NCBI RefSeq assembly: GCF_036785885.1
Contig: NC_092312.1
Location: forward strand, 23,454,001-23,518,000
Direction of reading: 5' to 3'
From: Coffea arabica
Taxonomy: Eukaryota > Streptophyta > Magnoliopsida > Gentianales > Rubiaceae
DNA length: 64,000 nt
This document shows, piece by piece, positions 49,647 to 61,006 of this stretch. Position 1 is the stretch's first letter. Every line of letters starts with the position of its first letter. Made by a program: the position numbers and the translations under genes. The notes under the pieces were generated by a model. The model was not told the origin of the DNA. It did no database searches and was given only the letters and a program-made list of their open reading frames with translations.

Positions 49647-51928
49647 TGTGGCTTGATTTTCAGGTCCACTAGGCTAGTTGGGCATTATCATCTAGTGGTT
49701 GGGAGTAATTGATGATTAAGCTATAGTAAGCTTAAGATTTTGGAATAACTAAACTATTTTAGATTTATTTAATTAATGTTCAATTACTCGTATCACAACC
49801 ATGATTCATGATCCACGCGTGACTGAATACAACTTTGTTTCAATTTCTTCGCTTTTGGAAGGAAATACATGTTGCATAAGGCATGGTGAAACATGTGGAT
49901 TGCATTCAATTACTATTATGAGAAAAATAATGTCCATGTCTATAGATGGACAGTCCTAAATGGAAGGAAAAGGGGAACATTATACCCTCTATTAATCTAG
50001 CACATTTTAGCATACCAGATTACTATCACCGAGTAAGGGGAAATAGTCAAATACTGGTAAAAGAGTCCAAAAGCATTTCTTTGGAACCCTTGGTGGTTTG
50101 CATTTAGCAAGAAGGGTTACTACTTTGAAAGTTTTGGTTCAGTAGAAAGACCCAGGGATCCAGTATAACTAATAAATTGCTTTTAATGATTGAACTTCTA
50201 ACCTCGAAGCCATATAAACTGTTTCCACAAAAATTGAGGGTCCGCTGGGTTGCGCTTAGCACTCTCAATCAGGATCCATGAGCTAGGCTTTAACAAGGCC
50301 ACAAGCTCAAGCTCCCAGTTACAAAATAATTAAAGTTTTCAAATTTTCGGATTTAGACTCGGACCTTGTTTGATAATTTAATTCAGCATTTACTTAAATT
50401 TAATAAATTCAGATATTGATATGTTCAAATGTGTTTGATAACAGAAAATTGAATATCTGAATTAATTAAGTGGCACTAAATTTTCTAGACAAAACTTGCT
50501 TCCAAATATAAGCGAATGTAATATACATTCAAATGCATTTAATTTAATATTTAATAATTCGATAACTTAATAAATTTAAATTTCATATTTCAATTTTCGG
50601 GTTTCAATTTTATCAAACGCACCCTTAAATTAGAACACTAAAACTCGACTCACACTTTACTATGAACTTTGGACTCAAATCTAGTTTATTCCAATCTCAT
50701 AATTAAATACATAATTATATATAATATATGCTTAATATTCATAAATTATTATAAAATTCTATATAAGTTATTAATGGTTTGTGTTATTATATGTATAATT
50801 ACACGTTGTATAATATACACACACATATATACACATACTAATACACAGGCCGGCTTTTAATTAGACTTGAGTTTAGTAAAACTCATACTCAACTCATATT
50901 TAATTCGGGGCTAATATTTAGATTCAAACTCTACTCGGCCCCATTAAACGTAAGGCTTAATGGGCTTTTTACGAGCTAAATTTGGGCTAGTCTGACCCTA
51001 TTGATAATCCTCGTTTGCTTTGTATCGACTATTCCCCTCTCCCCCCAACAAAACAAGAGTAGTTAATCTATCAAATATTTGCACTTCAAACTGTAATATC
51101 TAATTTTTATATGCCAAAAAAACTAATTCATGAAAAAGAATTTCATCTAGTAGACTAGTGCTGCGATGGTATGAATTATAATTTATTAATTTGTAATTAC
51201 CAGCATATTCATCGACTGCAGACAACTAGACGTAGGATTTGTTTAACAGTAATGGCGTACCAACAAATGAAAAAAAAAAAAGTGGCTATCAAAATTCTTA
51301 ATAATTTGATTGTATAACGAAATAAAGTAATACCAAAAATTCTTATAACACCGCTCAAATCAACCAAGAATTAAATTAAATTCTTCAGATGCGTCGACAA
51401 TCTTAAAAGGTACTGCACTTAATGTATGATCACACCTAGACACTCACATTCTTTTTTCGTCCAACTAATTGGTTGTTAATTTGCATAACACCTCTTTTTT
51501 TTTCCCCCTTTTTTAAGCCTTTTCCTTTTCCTTTCTTTTGTTCTTTGTTCTTTAGATTTTTGAGGACAATATTGTTGAACATCATATATATACACACGCT
51601 AATAATTATTATTTTTCCTTGCATTTATATACGTTCCACAATTAATTCCCTTGTATTTATATGCTTCCTTAATTAATCTAATATTTTTAAAAATTTAACA
51701 CCTGAATAATGAGTACCCTAAAAGGGAGAACCAATGTCATTTATAAAAGAATATTCAGTGCACTTGACCAGAAAAAAGAAGAGGATAAGAATATTCATTC
51801 CACTTGCCAATTACAAAAGGGAGATCCAATGTCCACTTGCAATTAATATTGTCTCCCTCTCAAGGACCAAATCAAGAAGGAACAAAGAACCAAACGTGGT
51901 CCAAACTGTCCAATTGCCATTAATAGAA
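49647..51928. other. Intergenic spacer
   Basis: No gene supported. At about 50355-50628 an AT-rich segment has inverted ends (ttgtttgataa ... ttttatcaaacgcaccc), probably another MITE. A related diverged piece lies near 54310-54440. Confidence 0.45.
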
Positions 51929-52928
51929 GAGAAAAATGCAGTTTTGGTACTCAAAATTTGACACATGAGCGATTTAATTCCCAAATTTTGGATAAAAACA
52001 AATCCATTACCCAATTTTTCAACTATTGAGCACATTTAGTATCCTTGACGGATTTTTCTCAAATTACTACCGAAAAAAATTACGTGATAGTCATATGTCT
52101 AGCAACTATTATATAAAAAAGGATAAAAAATAAAAAAGTCCCCTGTGGTAAGTCTAATACACAGAAAAACCTCATATGATTTCAAAATATACAACACGAC
52201 ACCTTATGCTTTGAACTAAATTGTAAAGGTGACGGAATCCGTTAAATTTAACGGAAATGACTTATTGGAACATAAAAAAAAAATTTTATACCTAATTTTT
52301 ATCAAATATATCTATTCTACCCCTTAACCCTCAATTCTCTCTATTTAGAGAATAAAACAAATGATTTTTTTGAACTGTCTTTTGCTTAATTATATCAGGG
52401 CATTTTGGTCATTTTGTCCATTTCTGTTAAGTTTAACGGATTCCGTCACATTTACAATTTAATTCAAAGCATGATGGGTCGTGTTGTATATTTTAAAATC
52501 ATAGGGAATTTTTCTGTGTATTAGGCTTACCACAGGGGACTTTTTTGTTTTTTACCCTATAAAAAAATGCCAAAAAAAAAGTAAAATTTTCTTTTGATAC
52601 TAAGTGTCATGTAAAATATACTTTTGACACTAAGTACTAAATTTAAGGACTAATAATTGTATCAATTATAATATCCTTCTAACACTAAATACTAAGTTTA
52701 AAAACTAATAATTTTATCAAAAAAATATTTTACATTTTTTGGCAATTTTTTTATTAATAGTTGTTAGACACGTGACTTTTTCAAGTAGCAATTTGGAAAA
52801 AAAACCGTCAAAAGTACTAAATGTATTCAAAAGTTGAAAGTTTGGGTACTAGATTTGTTTTCGTCTAAAGTTTGGGGACTAAAACTTTTTATTTGTCAAA
52901 GTTTAAGTACCAAAACAACATTTTTTTC
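51929..52928. mobile_element. Mutator-like MITE with long inverted repeats and 9-bp target duplication
   Basis: Terminal inverted repeats of about 180 bp start gagaaaaatgcagttttggtac on the left and, reversed, gaaaaaaatgttgttttggtac on the right. They stay alignable through acatttagtat..ttgacgg to tctagcaactatta. Direct repeats ttaatagaa flank it (51920-51928 and 52929-52937). Long TIRs and a 9-bp duplication fit Mutator-like elements. There is no transposase frame. A second fold-back element sits in its middle. Confidence 0.88.
52121..52557. mobile_element. Second MITE nested inside the Mutator-like MITE
   Basis: Inverted arms: ggataaaaaataaaaaag followed by tcccctgtggtaagtctaata on the left, and, reversed, gggtaaaaaacaaaaaag followed by tcccctgtggtaagcctaata on the right. 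They remain similar to gtgacggaatccgttaaa. Flanking 9-bp repeats tataaaaaa lie at 52112-52120 and 52558-52566. About 437 bp, non-coding. The inner arms resemble the repeats at 23041-23430 and 26230-26440. Confidence 0.88.
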
Positions 52929-53279
52929 TTAATAGAATTAAGAAGTAAGTTGGAACTAAAACAGGCCAAGTCAAACTCTTTGATGATCGTCATGCAAAGT
53001 GGAAAACCAAAAAAGAGCCAGAGGAGCTAGCAAATGGTTCATGCGAACTGACAAACTTGTTTTTGGCTTTGCTCTTCGTAGGAAGGCATACATGATAGTT
53101 TTTTTTTTCTTTGAATACTCGGTATCTCCACCTTCAGTGAGACTAATTCAAATTTGGTCCATGGAACACTTGCAGAGTCTGACTCTTACTCAAGAATGAT
53201 CGCCCTGACCTAGAGTTTTTCAATGCGCCACATGCAGAAGTCAAATTTGGTCTAAGGAACACCTGCTGTCACTTTCGCT

Positions 53280-53518
53280 CTACTCCTCCTCCCCATACTC
53301 GTTCTCACTATGTTCCTCGTGATGGTGCTCATCATGGCCGCCAGACCCGTGATTCTTCTTCTTCTTCCATGGTGCTCATGGATCTTGTCTATGATCTTGT
53401 TCATGAAGCCTTTCTTGTGTTCACCTTGGCCCTCCTCTCCCTTGCGTTCTTCATTCTGGTGCTTTTCACGGCCGCCTATGCGGAGGACCTCTCCTATCTT
53501 GTGAACAGTTTCTGACAT
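53280..53518 (-). pseudogene. HIRD11-like (K-segment, His-rich) dehydrin with apparent one-base frameshift
   Basis: Small group-2 LEA protein; this type binds metal ions and water and protects cells during drought and cold. From ATG 53518 the frame reads MSETVHKIGEVLRIGG, which fits the HIRD11 start, then a Glu/Lys/Gly linker and a K-segment-like block HKKGFMNKIIDKIHEHHG. At the GAAGAA run around 53352-53367 the expected frame is lost: the direct frame turns into unrelated sequence and stops at 53252. The frame shifted by one base continues with KKKKNHGSGGHDEHHH and HSENEYGEEE, ending TAG at 53280-53282. That is the Lys- and His-rich tail expected of the family. One missing base near 53367 would explain it. 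It may be a true pseudogene, a strain allele or a sequencing error. The TATA box looks intact. Confidence 0.72.
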
Positions 53519-53603
53519 GTTTTCACAAGTTTCTCAATTTCTTCTATACTCTTGCCTATCCCTGAAAATGGAATGAGAAGAGATATCATGCACCTTGAGA
53601 GTG

Positions 53604-53615
53604 ATATAATATATA
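53604..53615 (-). promoter_or_regulatory. TATA box of the dehydrin-like gene
   Basis: Minus strand reads cctatatattatatc about 90 bases before the ATG at 53518, a normal spacing for a plant gene with a short leader. Confidence 0.6.
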
Positions 53616-53893
53616 GGCACCAAGACGAGAGGGAGATGATTGGGACAACTATCATATTGGCTATAGCTTCATCACAATAATTTTAGCTAGATCTAGTCTT
53701 CAGCAAGTGAAAACTAATTAATGTGTATGCCGTGCTTTAATTACATATTGTTTACATTGCAGAAAATTCAAGTTTGCGGTATATTTAGATGTATGTGGCA
53801 CAGGAACTTGCACATGTTATATACAACATAAAAGGCATTCACACCATTCATTACTTGACCAATTTCGGGACAAACATAGCCATCTAATCCAAC

Positions 53894-54229
53894 CAATGTT
53901 TTTAAACTCGGACCGTAGAGTGAATCAAAAAACTTTCCAGTTCACAGTTTGATCGGTTCAATCGGTTTGCTCTCAGTTCAAATGTATAATAATTTTTTAT
54001 TCATTTTTGTATTAATAATTTTGAATAAAACTAAAATATTTATTTTAGAAAATAAATACTTAATAAAAATCGATTGGACCTCCAGATTTTTATCGGTTCA
54101 ACCTGTTCTTGACTGATTTTGTTCGGTTCAATTAATTCTTTGATTTTTTAATTGAACCAAGTCGGAGGCATGGCCGGTTCACTGTTCAACCGATCAAACC
54201 GACTGGCCCGGTCCATATGCAAAACATTG
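53894..54229. mobile_element. hAT-like MITE, 336 bp
   Basis: Ends caatgtttttaaactcggaccg and, reversed, caatgttttgcatatggaccgg are inverted repeats. The interior is rich in ggttca, tcggttcaat and ccggttcac words that fold back. Flanks aatccaac (53886-53893) and catccaac (54230-54237) make an 8-bp duplication with one mismatch. No coding capacity. Confidence 0.75.
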
Positions 54230-54237
54230 CATCCAAC

Positions 54238-55288
54238 AAAAAACATATTCAAAGAGAGAGAAAAGGAGAGAAAAATCACCTAAATGTTCAAGAGCGAGTG
54301 AATTTTCACCTAAATTCAGTATTTAAATTTAATAGATTTAAATCAATATTCAAACGTGCTTGATTTGTCTGAACAAAACTTAATTACTTCATAAAATAAG
54401 TGATAAACTGTTCATTTATCACAAATACGTTCAAATGTTAAGATTTCAACGTCGATGCGATGATTTGGCTGTATCTACAGTATCCTCCCCGACATTGAGC
54501 CAGCTTGAACTAAAGGTCTTGAATGAAACACCGAGGAGCTTTGAGACAAATACCGCTGCGCATGAGTATCTCTATCTGGTCCCTGATGGATGGCGGGATA
54601 TCACCATTAAAAGGCTAACCTCTCTAGTTCAAACATTTATTCATTTTAAATATCGAAAAGAGAACCATTTTTTGTAATTCAGTTGCTATATCAATTCAAG
54701 CATTGGATTCTGCAAAGTATTATGTGTGATTACAATTGTATACTGTTTTTCCCTTTCAGGACTCTGTACAATTAAGCAAGGTGAATACTTAATAACTTTG
54801 CAGTCTCGGATTAATTTGTGCAGGGTGCTTTATTATCTAGCTTAGTGGAAGATTTAACCTAATAGATACTTTAAATTATATACATGATATATATATATAT
54901 ATTGTAGGCTCTTAGCATTGCCACAGTCCCCTAGTCTGCAAAATTTAAGAGTTTAACAAAATTGGTGGGTGATACGGTCTAACTGCTGTGGATGGATTTC
55001 TCTGCAAAACTTGCTTAAGAGTTCAGTCAATTTAGAAGTTCCTTTGTTCGTCCTTTTCTTTTTCTTTTTTGGTTAAATAACTTTCCCTAACAAAGAGGTT
55101 ATTTTGGAGGACTTGTTTCAGTATCTGAAAAATAAAGGGTGTAGGTGTAATTAGTTAAGAAGAGGGAAGCTTTCTCTAATTATGTCAAAGCTCGACGGGG
55201 AAACATGACATATTCTTCCATCTGATTAAACGTTAACATCTCCGCTCGGCAAGGCTGACGCCACCACCACTCCCCGCCTTCTACAGCC
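54238..55288. other. Spacer and 5' flank of ALG8
   Basis: No gene supported. An 80-codon frame at 54435-54677 has no recognised domain. (TA)n at about 54887-54901. Confidence 0.45.
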
Positions 55289-58200
55289 ATGAACCACCGC
55301 AAACTCCGCCACAACTCCACCACCCAAAACCAAAACGAACAGATCCCAGCTGCCTCAATTCCAAAAACATGCGGAAACCAGCTCTACCACTTCCTCTGGT
55401 TCTCCCTGATCGCCACCTGCACAAAACTCCTACTAATTCCGGCATATCACAGCACAGATTTCGAGGTCCACCGCAACTGGCTAGCTCTTACCCATTCCCT
55501 CCCTCTCTCCCAATGGTACTCCGACGAGACCAGCCCATGGACCCTCGACTACCCACCATTCTTCGCCTACTTCGAATACTTCCTCTCCTTCTTCGCCTCT
55601 ATGTTGGACCCCACCATCGTCCACCTCACTGACGGCCTCAACTCTAAATCCCACCTAACCATCCTCTTCCAACGACTCTCCGTTACCTTATCCGATGCTG
55701 TTTTGTTCTACGGAATTTACAGAATTACTCGGAAACTCGACCCCAAACAGAAATATCTCATCTGGGTTTTGGCTGTTTGGGCTCCCGGTTTGATTATTGT
55801 GGACCATCTGCATTTTCAGTATAATGGGTTTTTGCTGGGGATGCTTTTGATTTCGCTTTCAGCATTGGAGAATGGGGAGGACTTGTTGGGAGGGTTTGCT
55901 TTCGCGGTTTTGCTTTGTTTTAAGCACTTGTTTGCGGTGGCCGCGCCGGTTTACTTTGTGTATTTGTTGAGGCATTATTGCAGGGGTGGATTGGTTAAGG
56001 GGTTTGGGAGATTGGTGGTGATGGGGAGTGTGGTTGTGGCCGTTTTCGCGGCAGCTTATGGTCCTTTCGTGTACAATGGGCAGGTATTGCTTCTCACGAG
56101 ATTTAATTTGGCTTGAATCTTTCTGTTTCGGCAGTTGTTTTAGGAGTATTTGCTTGGAAGCCTGGTTTATGTTGCAATTTTGAAGAAACTAAACTGTTAC
56201 AAGTATGCTACTTTCTGTAGTTTAATTACGCAGTAGAACGTCTGTTTTGCTTATTGTATTTACACATTCTGGAGAATATAAACTATGTGAAGATGTATGG
56301 GCTTTGAACTAAGTAATGCTTTGGTTGATAGAAATATTTGAGCTTAAATTTTCTTCCTAGGCATCTATATTTTAAAGCTAAAGGCCATTTTGACGAAGAG
56401 CTAATGACTTGGTGATCATTGTTAGTTTTTTTTGTCTTAGGCTCTTGGCATAAGTTAATAAGTAAGAGGAGCTTTATTTGGTCATCGGGGAAGCTAGTAC
56501 TGTCCCTGTGTTAGTTGTCAATTTCACACATATGTTTGTAGGCATGGTCAGGAAACTGTTTCACATGATTTAAAAAGTTTTAAGCTCTCTTTCTATTAGT
56601 TGAAGTTTAACTGCTAATTTTAGTTTGTTGATCTAACATGTGACTTGTGGAGCATAATTGTTAGGTATGTGCGTTATACTCACATATGTTTACAACTGGG
56701 ATGAATTGTGAATATTGCCCTTGCAGATACATCAAGTTTTACGGCGCATGTTTCCTTTTGGTAGGGGACTCTGTCATGCTTATTGGGCTCCAAATTTCTG
56801 GGTGTTCTATATCATGTTCGATAAACTGCTTGCATTCTTGCTTGTAAAAATGGGGTTCCACGTCAAAGCACCAACAGCATCATTCACTGGTGGGCTAGTG
56901 GGGGACTCCTCACCTTTTGCAGTATTACCTACGGTAAATCCATTAGAAGTCTTATAATACATGCACTAAACCAAATATCTTTCAGTTTCTCCCTGTCAAG
57001 CTGATCAGTTAATTAATATACAATGATCTAAAATCCAATAATTTGCAGTATCTCTCCATTGTCCTGCAATTAGATACACAATGGGCCTAGAAATTAGAGG
57101 ACTATCTGCGAAATATTTTTTATGCATTCCAAATTCTTGATCTATAGTTTTCATGGTTATGCTTGTAGAGAATGATTTGGCTGCGCATTTTTACCGTAAT
57201 TAATTTAACATTTCAATTTTCTATGTTTAGCTGCCAAGTTTTGGATTTACATAGCGTCTATTAACATAATGAATTGCAGATCACCCCATTGATTAGTTTG
57301 GTACTGGTCCTCCTTTCAATATCCCCTTGTCTTTTAAAGGCCTGGAGAGATCCCAAACCAAGTGCAGTTACTAGATTGGTGGCGTATGCTTATTCTTGTG
57401 GCTTTATGTTTGGGTGGCATGTTCATGAGAAGGCATCACTTCATTTTGTGATCCCTCTTGCAATCATTGCCTTGAAAAGTGTTGAGGATGCAAAGCATTA
57501 CTTCTTTTTGTCTATAGGTATGTTACTTCGCTTGTTTATGTGCATGAGGAATTGTGCTCTTAGCTAAATTTGATTATATGTGAGAAATTTCATTTGCTCA
57601 AACTCTGATTGGAAGAGGGGACTCAATCCACGCCCTTGCATACTAATACACACCTACAATGAATTTTCCTTTTCTGGGAAACGATATGGTGTGGGATCTT
57701 ATTGTGTTAGGCTTCTGATGAGAGCTACTGCTACTGGCTCATGCCATGGCCCTTTTGTTGAATGGAAAAGACAGATGGACTTTTCGTTCTATTTTCTGAT
57801 AGGTGTGTGATGCATTACGCGGAGTGTGGAAGTACTATAAATTAATGAAATGGAATCTTTTTTTTTTTTCCTTTTTCTCTTTCTTGCTTTTTCACTTTCA
57901 TGGCAGATTGTCTAGGCTTACACAGGCACATTAGTAAATTGATTTGGAGTTTGTGTTTAACATCTGAAACACCATTGTGGTTTTTGAGTTTCTATGACAT
58001 TACTTAGAAAATTGTCCTTGTATATGTTGAATTTTTTCCAAACAAACTAAAAGTGGGTATAGGACTATGAATCGGAACACCGACAATGGTGTAAACAGAC
58101 AAGTCTGTGCACAACTTGAAAACCCCTAGACATGATTCATCTGCCTGCAGTACCGGTGGATAGAAGCAAGCAGCTCATCCAGTTCGAATGCAACTAGCAA

Positions 58201-58668
58201 ACTTGCCTGCAACATCTTACTCTTGTTTCAGCTTTTTTTCTCTCTTTGTGATTTGATATAGTTGAAGACTGACACTGCTCTGCTGCTTCATTTGCAGTAT
58301 CCTGCTATTCATTGTTCCCTCTTTTATATGAAGCACAAGAGTATCCTATAAAAGTATTGCTACTGCTTTTACATGCTGCACTTATGTGGTTCGGATTGTC
58401 TTCGTATTTTGGAGCATATGTGCCTAAAGGGGATGAAAGATCTCATAGTAGTGCAGTAGTGAGGAATGCAGATTTTGTCATTGGATGGTTTGGGAAGTCT
58501 TATCTGATGGGCATTGTGGTAGTTGACATATGCGGACAGTTCTTGCATCCTGTAGTTCTTGGAAATAAACTTCCCTTCCTACCTCTCATGATGATCTCTA
58601 TATACAGTGGATTTGGAATGATGTACTCGTGGATTTGGCAACTAAAGTGGATTATTGGGTCCATTTAA
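55289..58668 (+). CDS. ALG8: ALG8-type alpha-1,3-glucosyltransferase of the ER
   Basis: Adds the second glucose, from dolichyl-phosphate glucose, to the lipid-linked oligosaccharide used for N-glycosylation, on the ER lumen side. Exons 55289..56083, 56727..56933, 57280..57517 and 58298..58668 join in frame to 536 aa. It is a multi-pass membrane protein of the ALG6/ALG8 family. An N-terminal tail of about 30 residues precedes the first membrane segment. The luminal loop has the acidic DFEVHRNW and the family signature WTLDYPPFFAYFEY. HLHFQYNGFLLG and FKHLFAVAAPVYF follow, then GRGLCHAYWAPNFW (exon 2), GFMFGWHVHEKASLHFVIPL (exon 3) and hydrophobic C-terminal helices ending WQLKWIIGSI. The first exon is unusually C-rich in its 5' half. 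ALG8 is favoured over ALG6 by the overall order and by HVHEKA with APNFW; the family call is certain, the subtype highly likely. Confidence 0.93.
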
Positions 58669-61006
58669 CTTATTTCTGTGTTGGTCAAAAGGTATTATCT
58701 GGAAAAATTTTGACGAATTTCCAGATAGTTGGCCTTCTGCATTTAAGTATTTTTGCCTTACACTTGCTGTAATACTTGCTTGAAGGTTAATAAACATCCA
58801 TCGGTTCCTGGGACCTTAAATGCTTGTGAGCTGAACCCTTGGTCAATGTTCCTATCAGCTTCTACCTTTCTTTGAAAGAAAAGTTTTTAAAGTAAATTGT
58901 TATAAACTGTGTTGGGCTACTAACTTTGGTCTGATGAACAGCAATGCTAAATTTCTTATGAAGTAGCAGCAAGATTTTGCAAAAGTTTATTTAGTCATGC
59001 AATTCTAACTTCTTTAACGTTTTCTACAAAATATTTCTTTTATTTTATGTGTTCTCTTCTCCGCCAAAAGTTTCCCAAAATCTGGATATTTGCCTTAAAT
59101 CTTCTCTTCCTAGAATTTCCTGCAAATGAGCAACTGCCAATCTTCCTTTTATATTGTCAAAAACTTCAATGGCTTTGGTAGGGGAAGAAACCCTTTTTCA
59201 CATAGACGATTTGCATTAAAAAAACTAATTGTGAATCTCTATTCCATTCCATTCCACTCTCATTGAAATAAAAAGGGGCCATCTTGTGTGATGTTCCAAG
59301 TAGAGCAAAGGATTAAGCAGTGGGCTCCATAAATTGTTCAAAAACAGATCATCCCTTTTTCTCATGCTTGTTGAATTTGGTGCCTTTCATAGCAGCATTC
59401 AGTGTCTTTCATAGCCTGCAAATGCACTAATTGAAAAAAAAGTAGAATCAATAATAATGACGATGTTGGAGAGGGTGTGCTTGGGGGGGGGGGGAGGGTG
59501 ACTCCATCCCACATCGAAAGATCGTGGGGTAGTTATTCTGAATTTAAGGTCCTCAGCCGCACCTCCTGTCACCAATTGGTTGGATGGTGTTGGTTTGTGG
59601 ATCCCCTTTAGATTGACTTTAGGATCTAATTTGGCGATGACACTAGGTTAGTGTTTCTAACCTAATAATAATAATGACGATGTGAATGGATACCTTGAAC
59701 TTGAATTGAACCGTGCTCATGCTGGCTGGGCCGGGGTCAAATACAGAGAGACATATCATTATCAACTATTAATCTATTACTATTACTATTAGGCGATGCG
59801 GTCTGGTTCACTGTTTGTTTCAAGGAAAATTTCACTTTCACAATTCACGATAGGTTAGGTGAGGCGTACTTGTCCAATCCCCCGTGCCTTCTTGTTGTAT
59901 GGCTAAATAAATGCTTAAATGAAAGGACATTAAATTAGTGCTACTACTTGTTTATTGTATAGTATAGTGTGGAGTAGGAAAATTGGATCCTCTTCTTCTT
60001 CTTTATTCTTTTGCAGCACTTGGGAGATTTTTCAACAGAGAAATAATTGGCGGGAATCACATGCGTGGTCGTATTTGTTATCTGTACGGCTTTTTAAATT
60101 GAACCGGAGCATATTGCGCACAATTTCTTTAGGAGCAATAATTACTACATAAATGTAATTGTTATTACCACATTTTTCTTCTTCCTCTTTGTCTGAATTG
60201 AGTCGTGGACATAAAATCAGAATTGATAACCATGATGACATTCAAAATGTTTACCGGATGTATCAGCACACTGTTTTCTCTCCGATTAATCTTCTATATA
60301 ATAACGATGCATATGCTCTGACAGTTTTAGCTGCCTGACGCAGTTGTTGAATTTGAATTTAAAATACAAATTTTACTTATATAACATGCACCTGACTATA
60401 ATAATTTACTTGTACACAACATTATTAATGTATATAAAATAATTTACTTGTACACAACGTTAATTATACGTTTTGAACATAATTATCCATAAGCATTATA
60501 ACTACTAATATATAATTATTTTATGAAAAAAACTTTAACAAATTAAACTTGGTTTCAACAATAAAAATTTTACGTAAAATGTGCGATCATAAACATTATT
60601 ATACATTTCTTTATTGTTGGTGTTCTTGGATAAAATCTGCAGTAGCGGTGAATTAGCTCATTGGTGCAAGCAAATTGAACCCTATTATACATGGCTGACA
60701 AAATGGAAAAGAAAACGATTTGCTCCTGATCAACAACTACATCCAAGTAAGTGATACTCTGATACAGTCGTATTACTCTACAAACGTCCAAAATTGCAAT
60801 TATTACTGGTAACCAGCAGTAGTATTAAGTAAAAGACTAGAAAAATTGTAAAAGCAGACGACGACTTTGTCTACTTCACCGTCACTTTTTTGGCTTTTGT
60901 TCTCTTTCTCTCTTCTCTACTCTCAGCTCTGCAGTCTCTTGCCACCCATTTTCATCATCTTCTTCTTCTACCTCAAGAATTTGCCTTTTTCTTTCCAAAA
61001 CTCAAC
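58669..61006. other. 3' flank of ALG8, spacer and 5' flank of the next gene
   Basis: No gene supported. The spacer holds a poly-G run (about 59483-59494), a probable retro-insertion (59466-59663), and a short direct repeat ataatttacttgtacacaac at 60401-60420 and 60439-60458. The last 150 bases are pyrimidine-rich, as expected for a leader. Confidence 0.45.
59466..59663 (+). mobile_element. Possible retroelement insertion with about 15-bp target duplication
   Basis: Flanked by ataataatgacgatg on both sides (ending 59465 and about 59682). The interior contains atcccacatcgaaagatcgtgggg and later ttggtttgtggatcccc, wording common in dispersed plant repeats. The duplicated flank is partly a TAA microsatellite, so chance similarity is possible, and no Pol III boxes or clear LTR ends were found. 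Confidence 0.4.

Noticed and set aside
54435-54677. 80-codon plus-strand frame
   Set aside because: No domain and no gene context; composition like the spacer.
60650-60690. tRNA-like box A sequence ttagctcattgg
   Set aside because: No box B at proper distance and no cloverleaf can be drawn.
60890-61006. Upstream in-frame Met for the last gene
   Set aside because: Would add a hydrophobic stretch and hide the MGSSAS myristoylation start; leader-like base composition.
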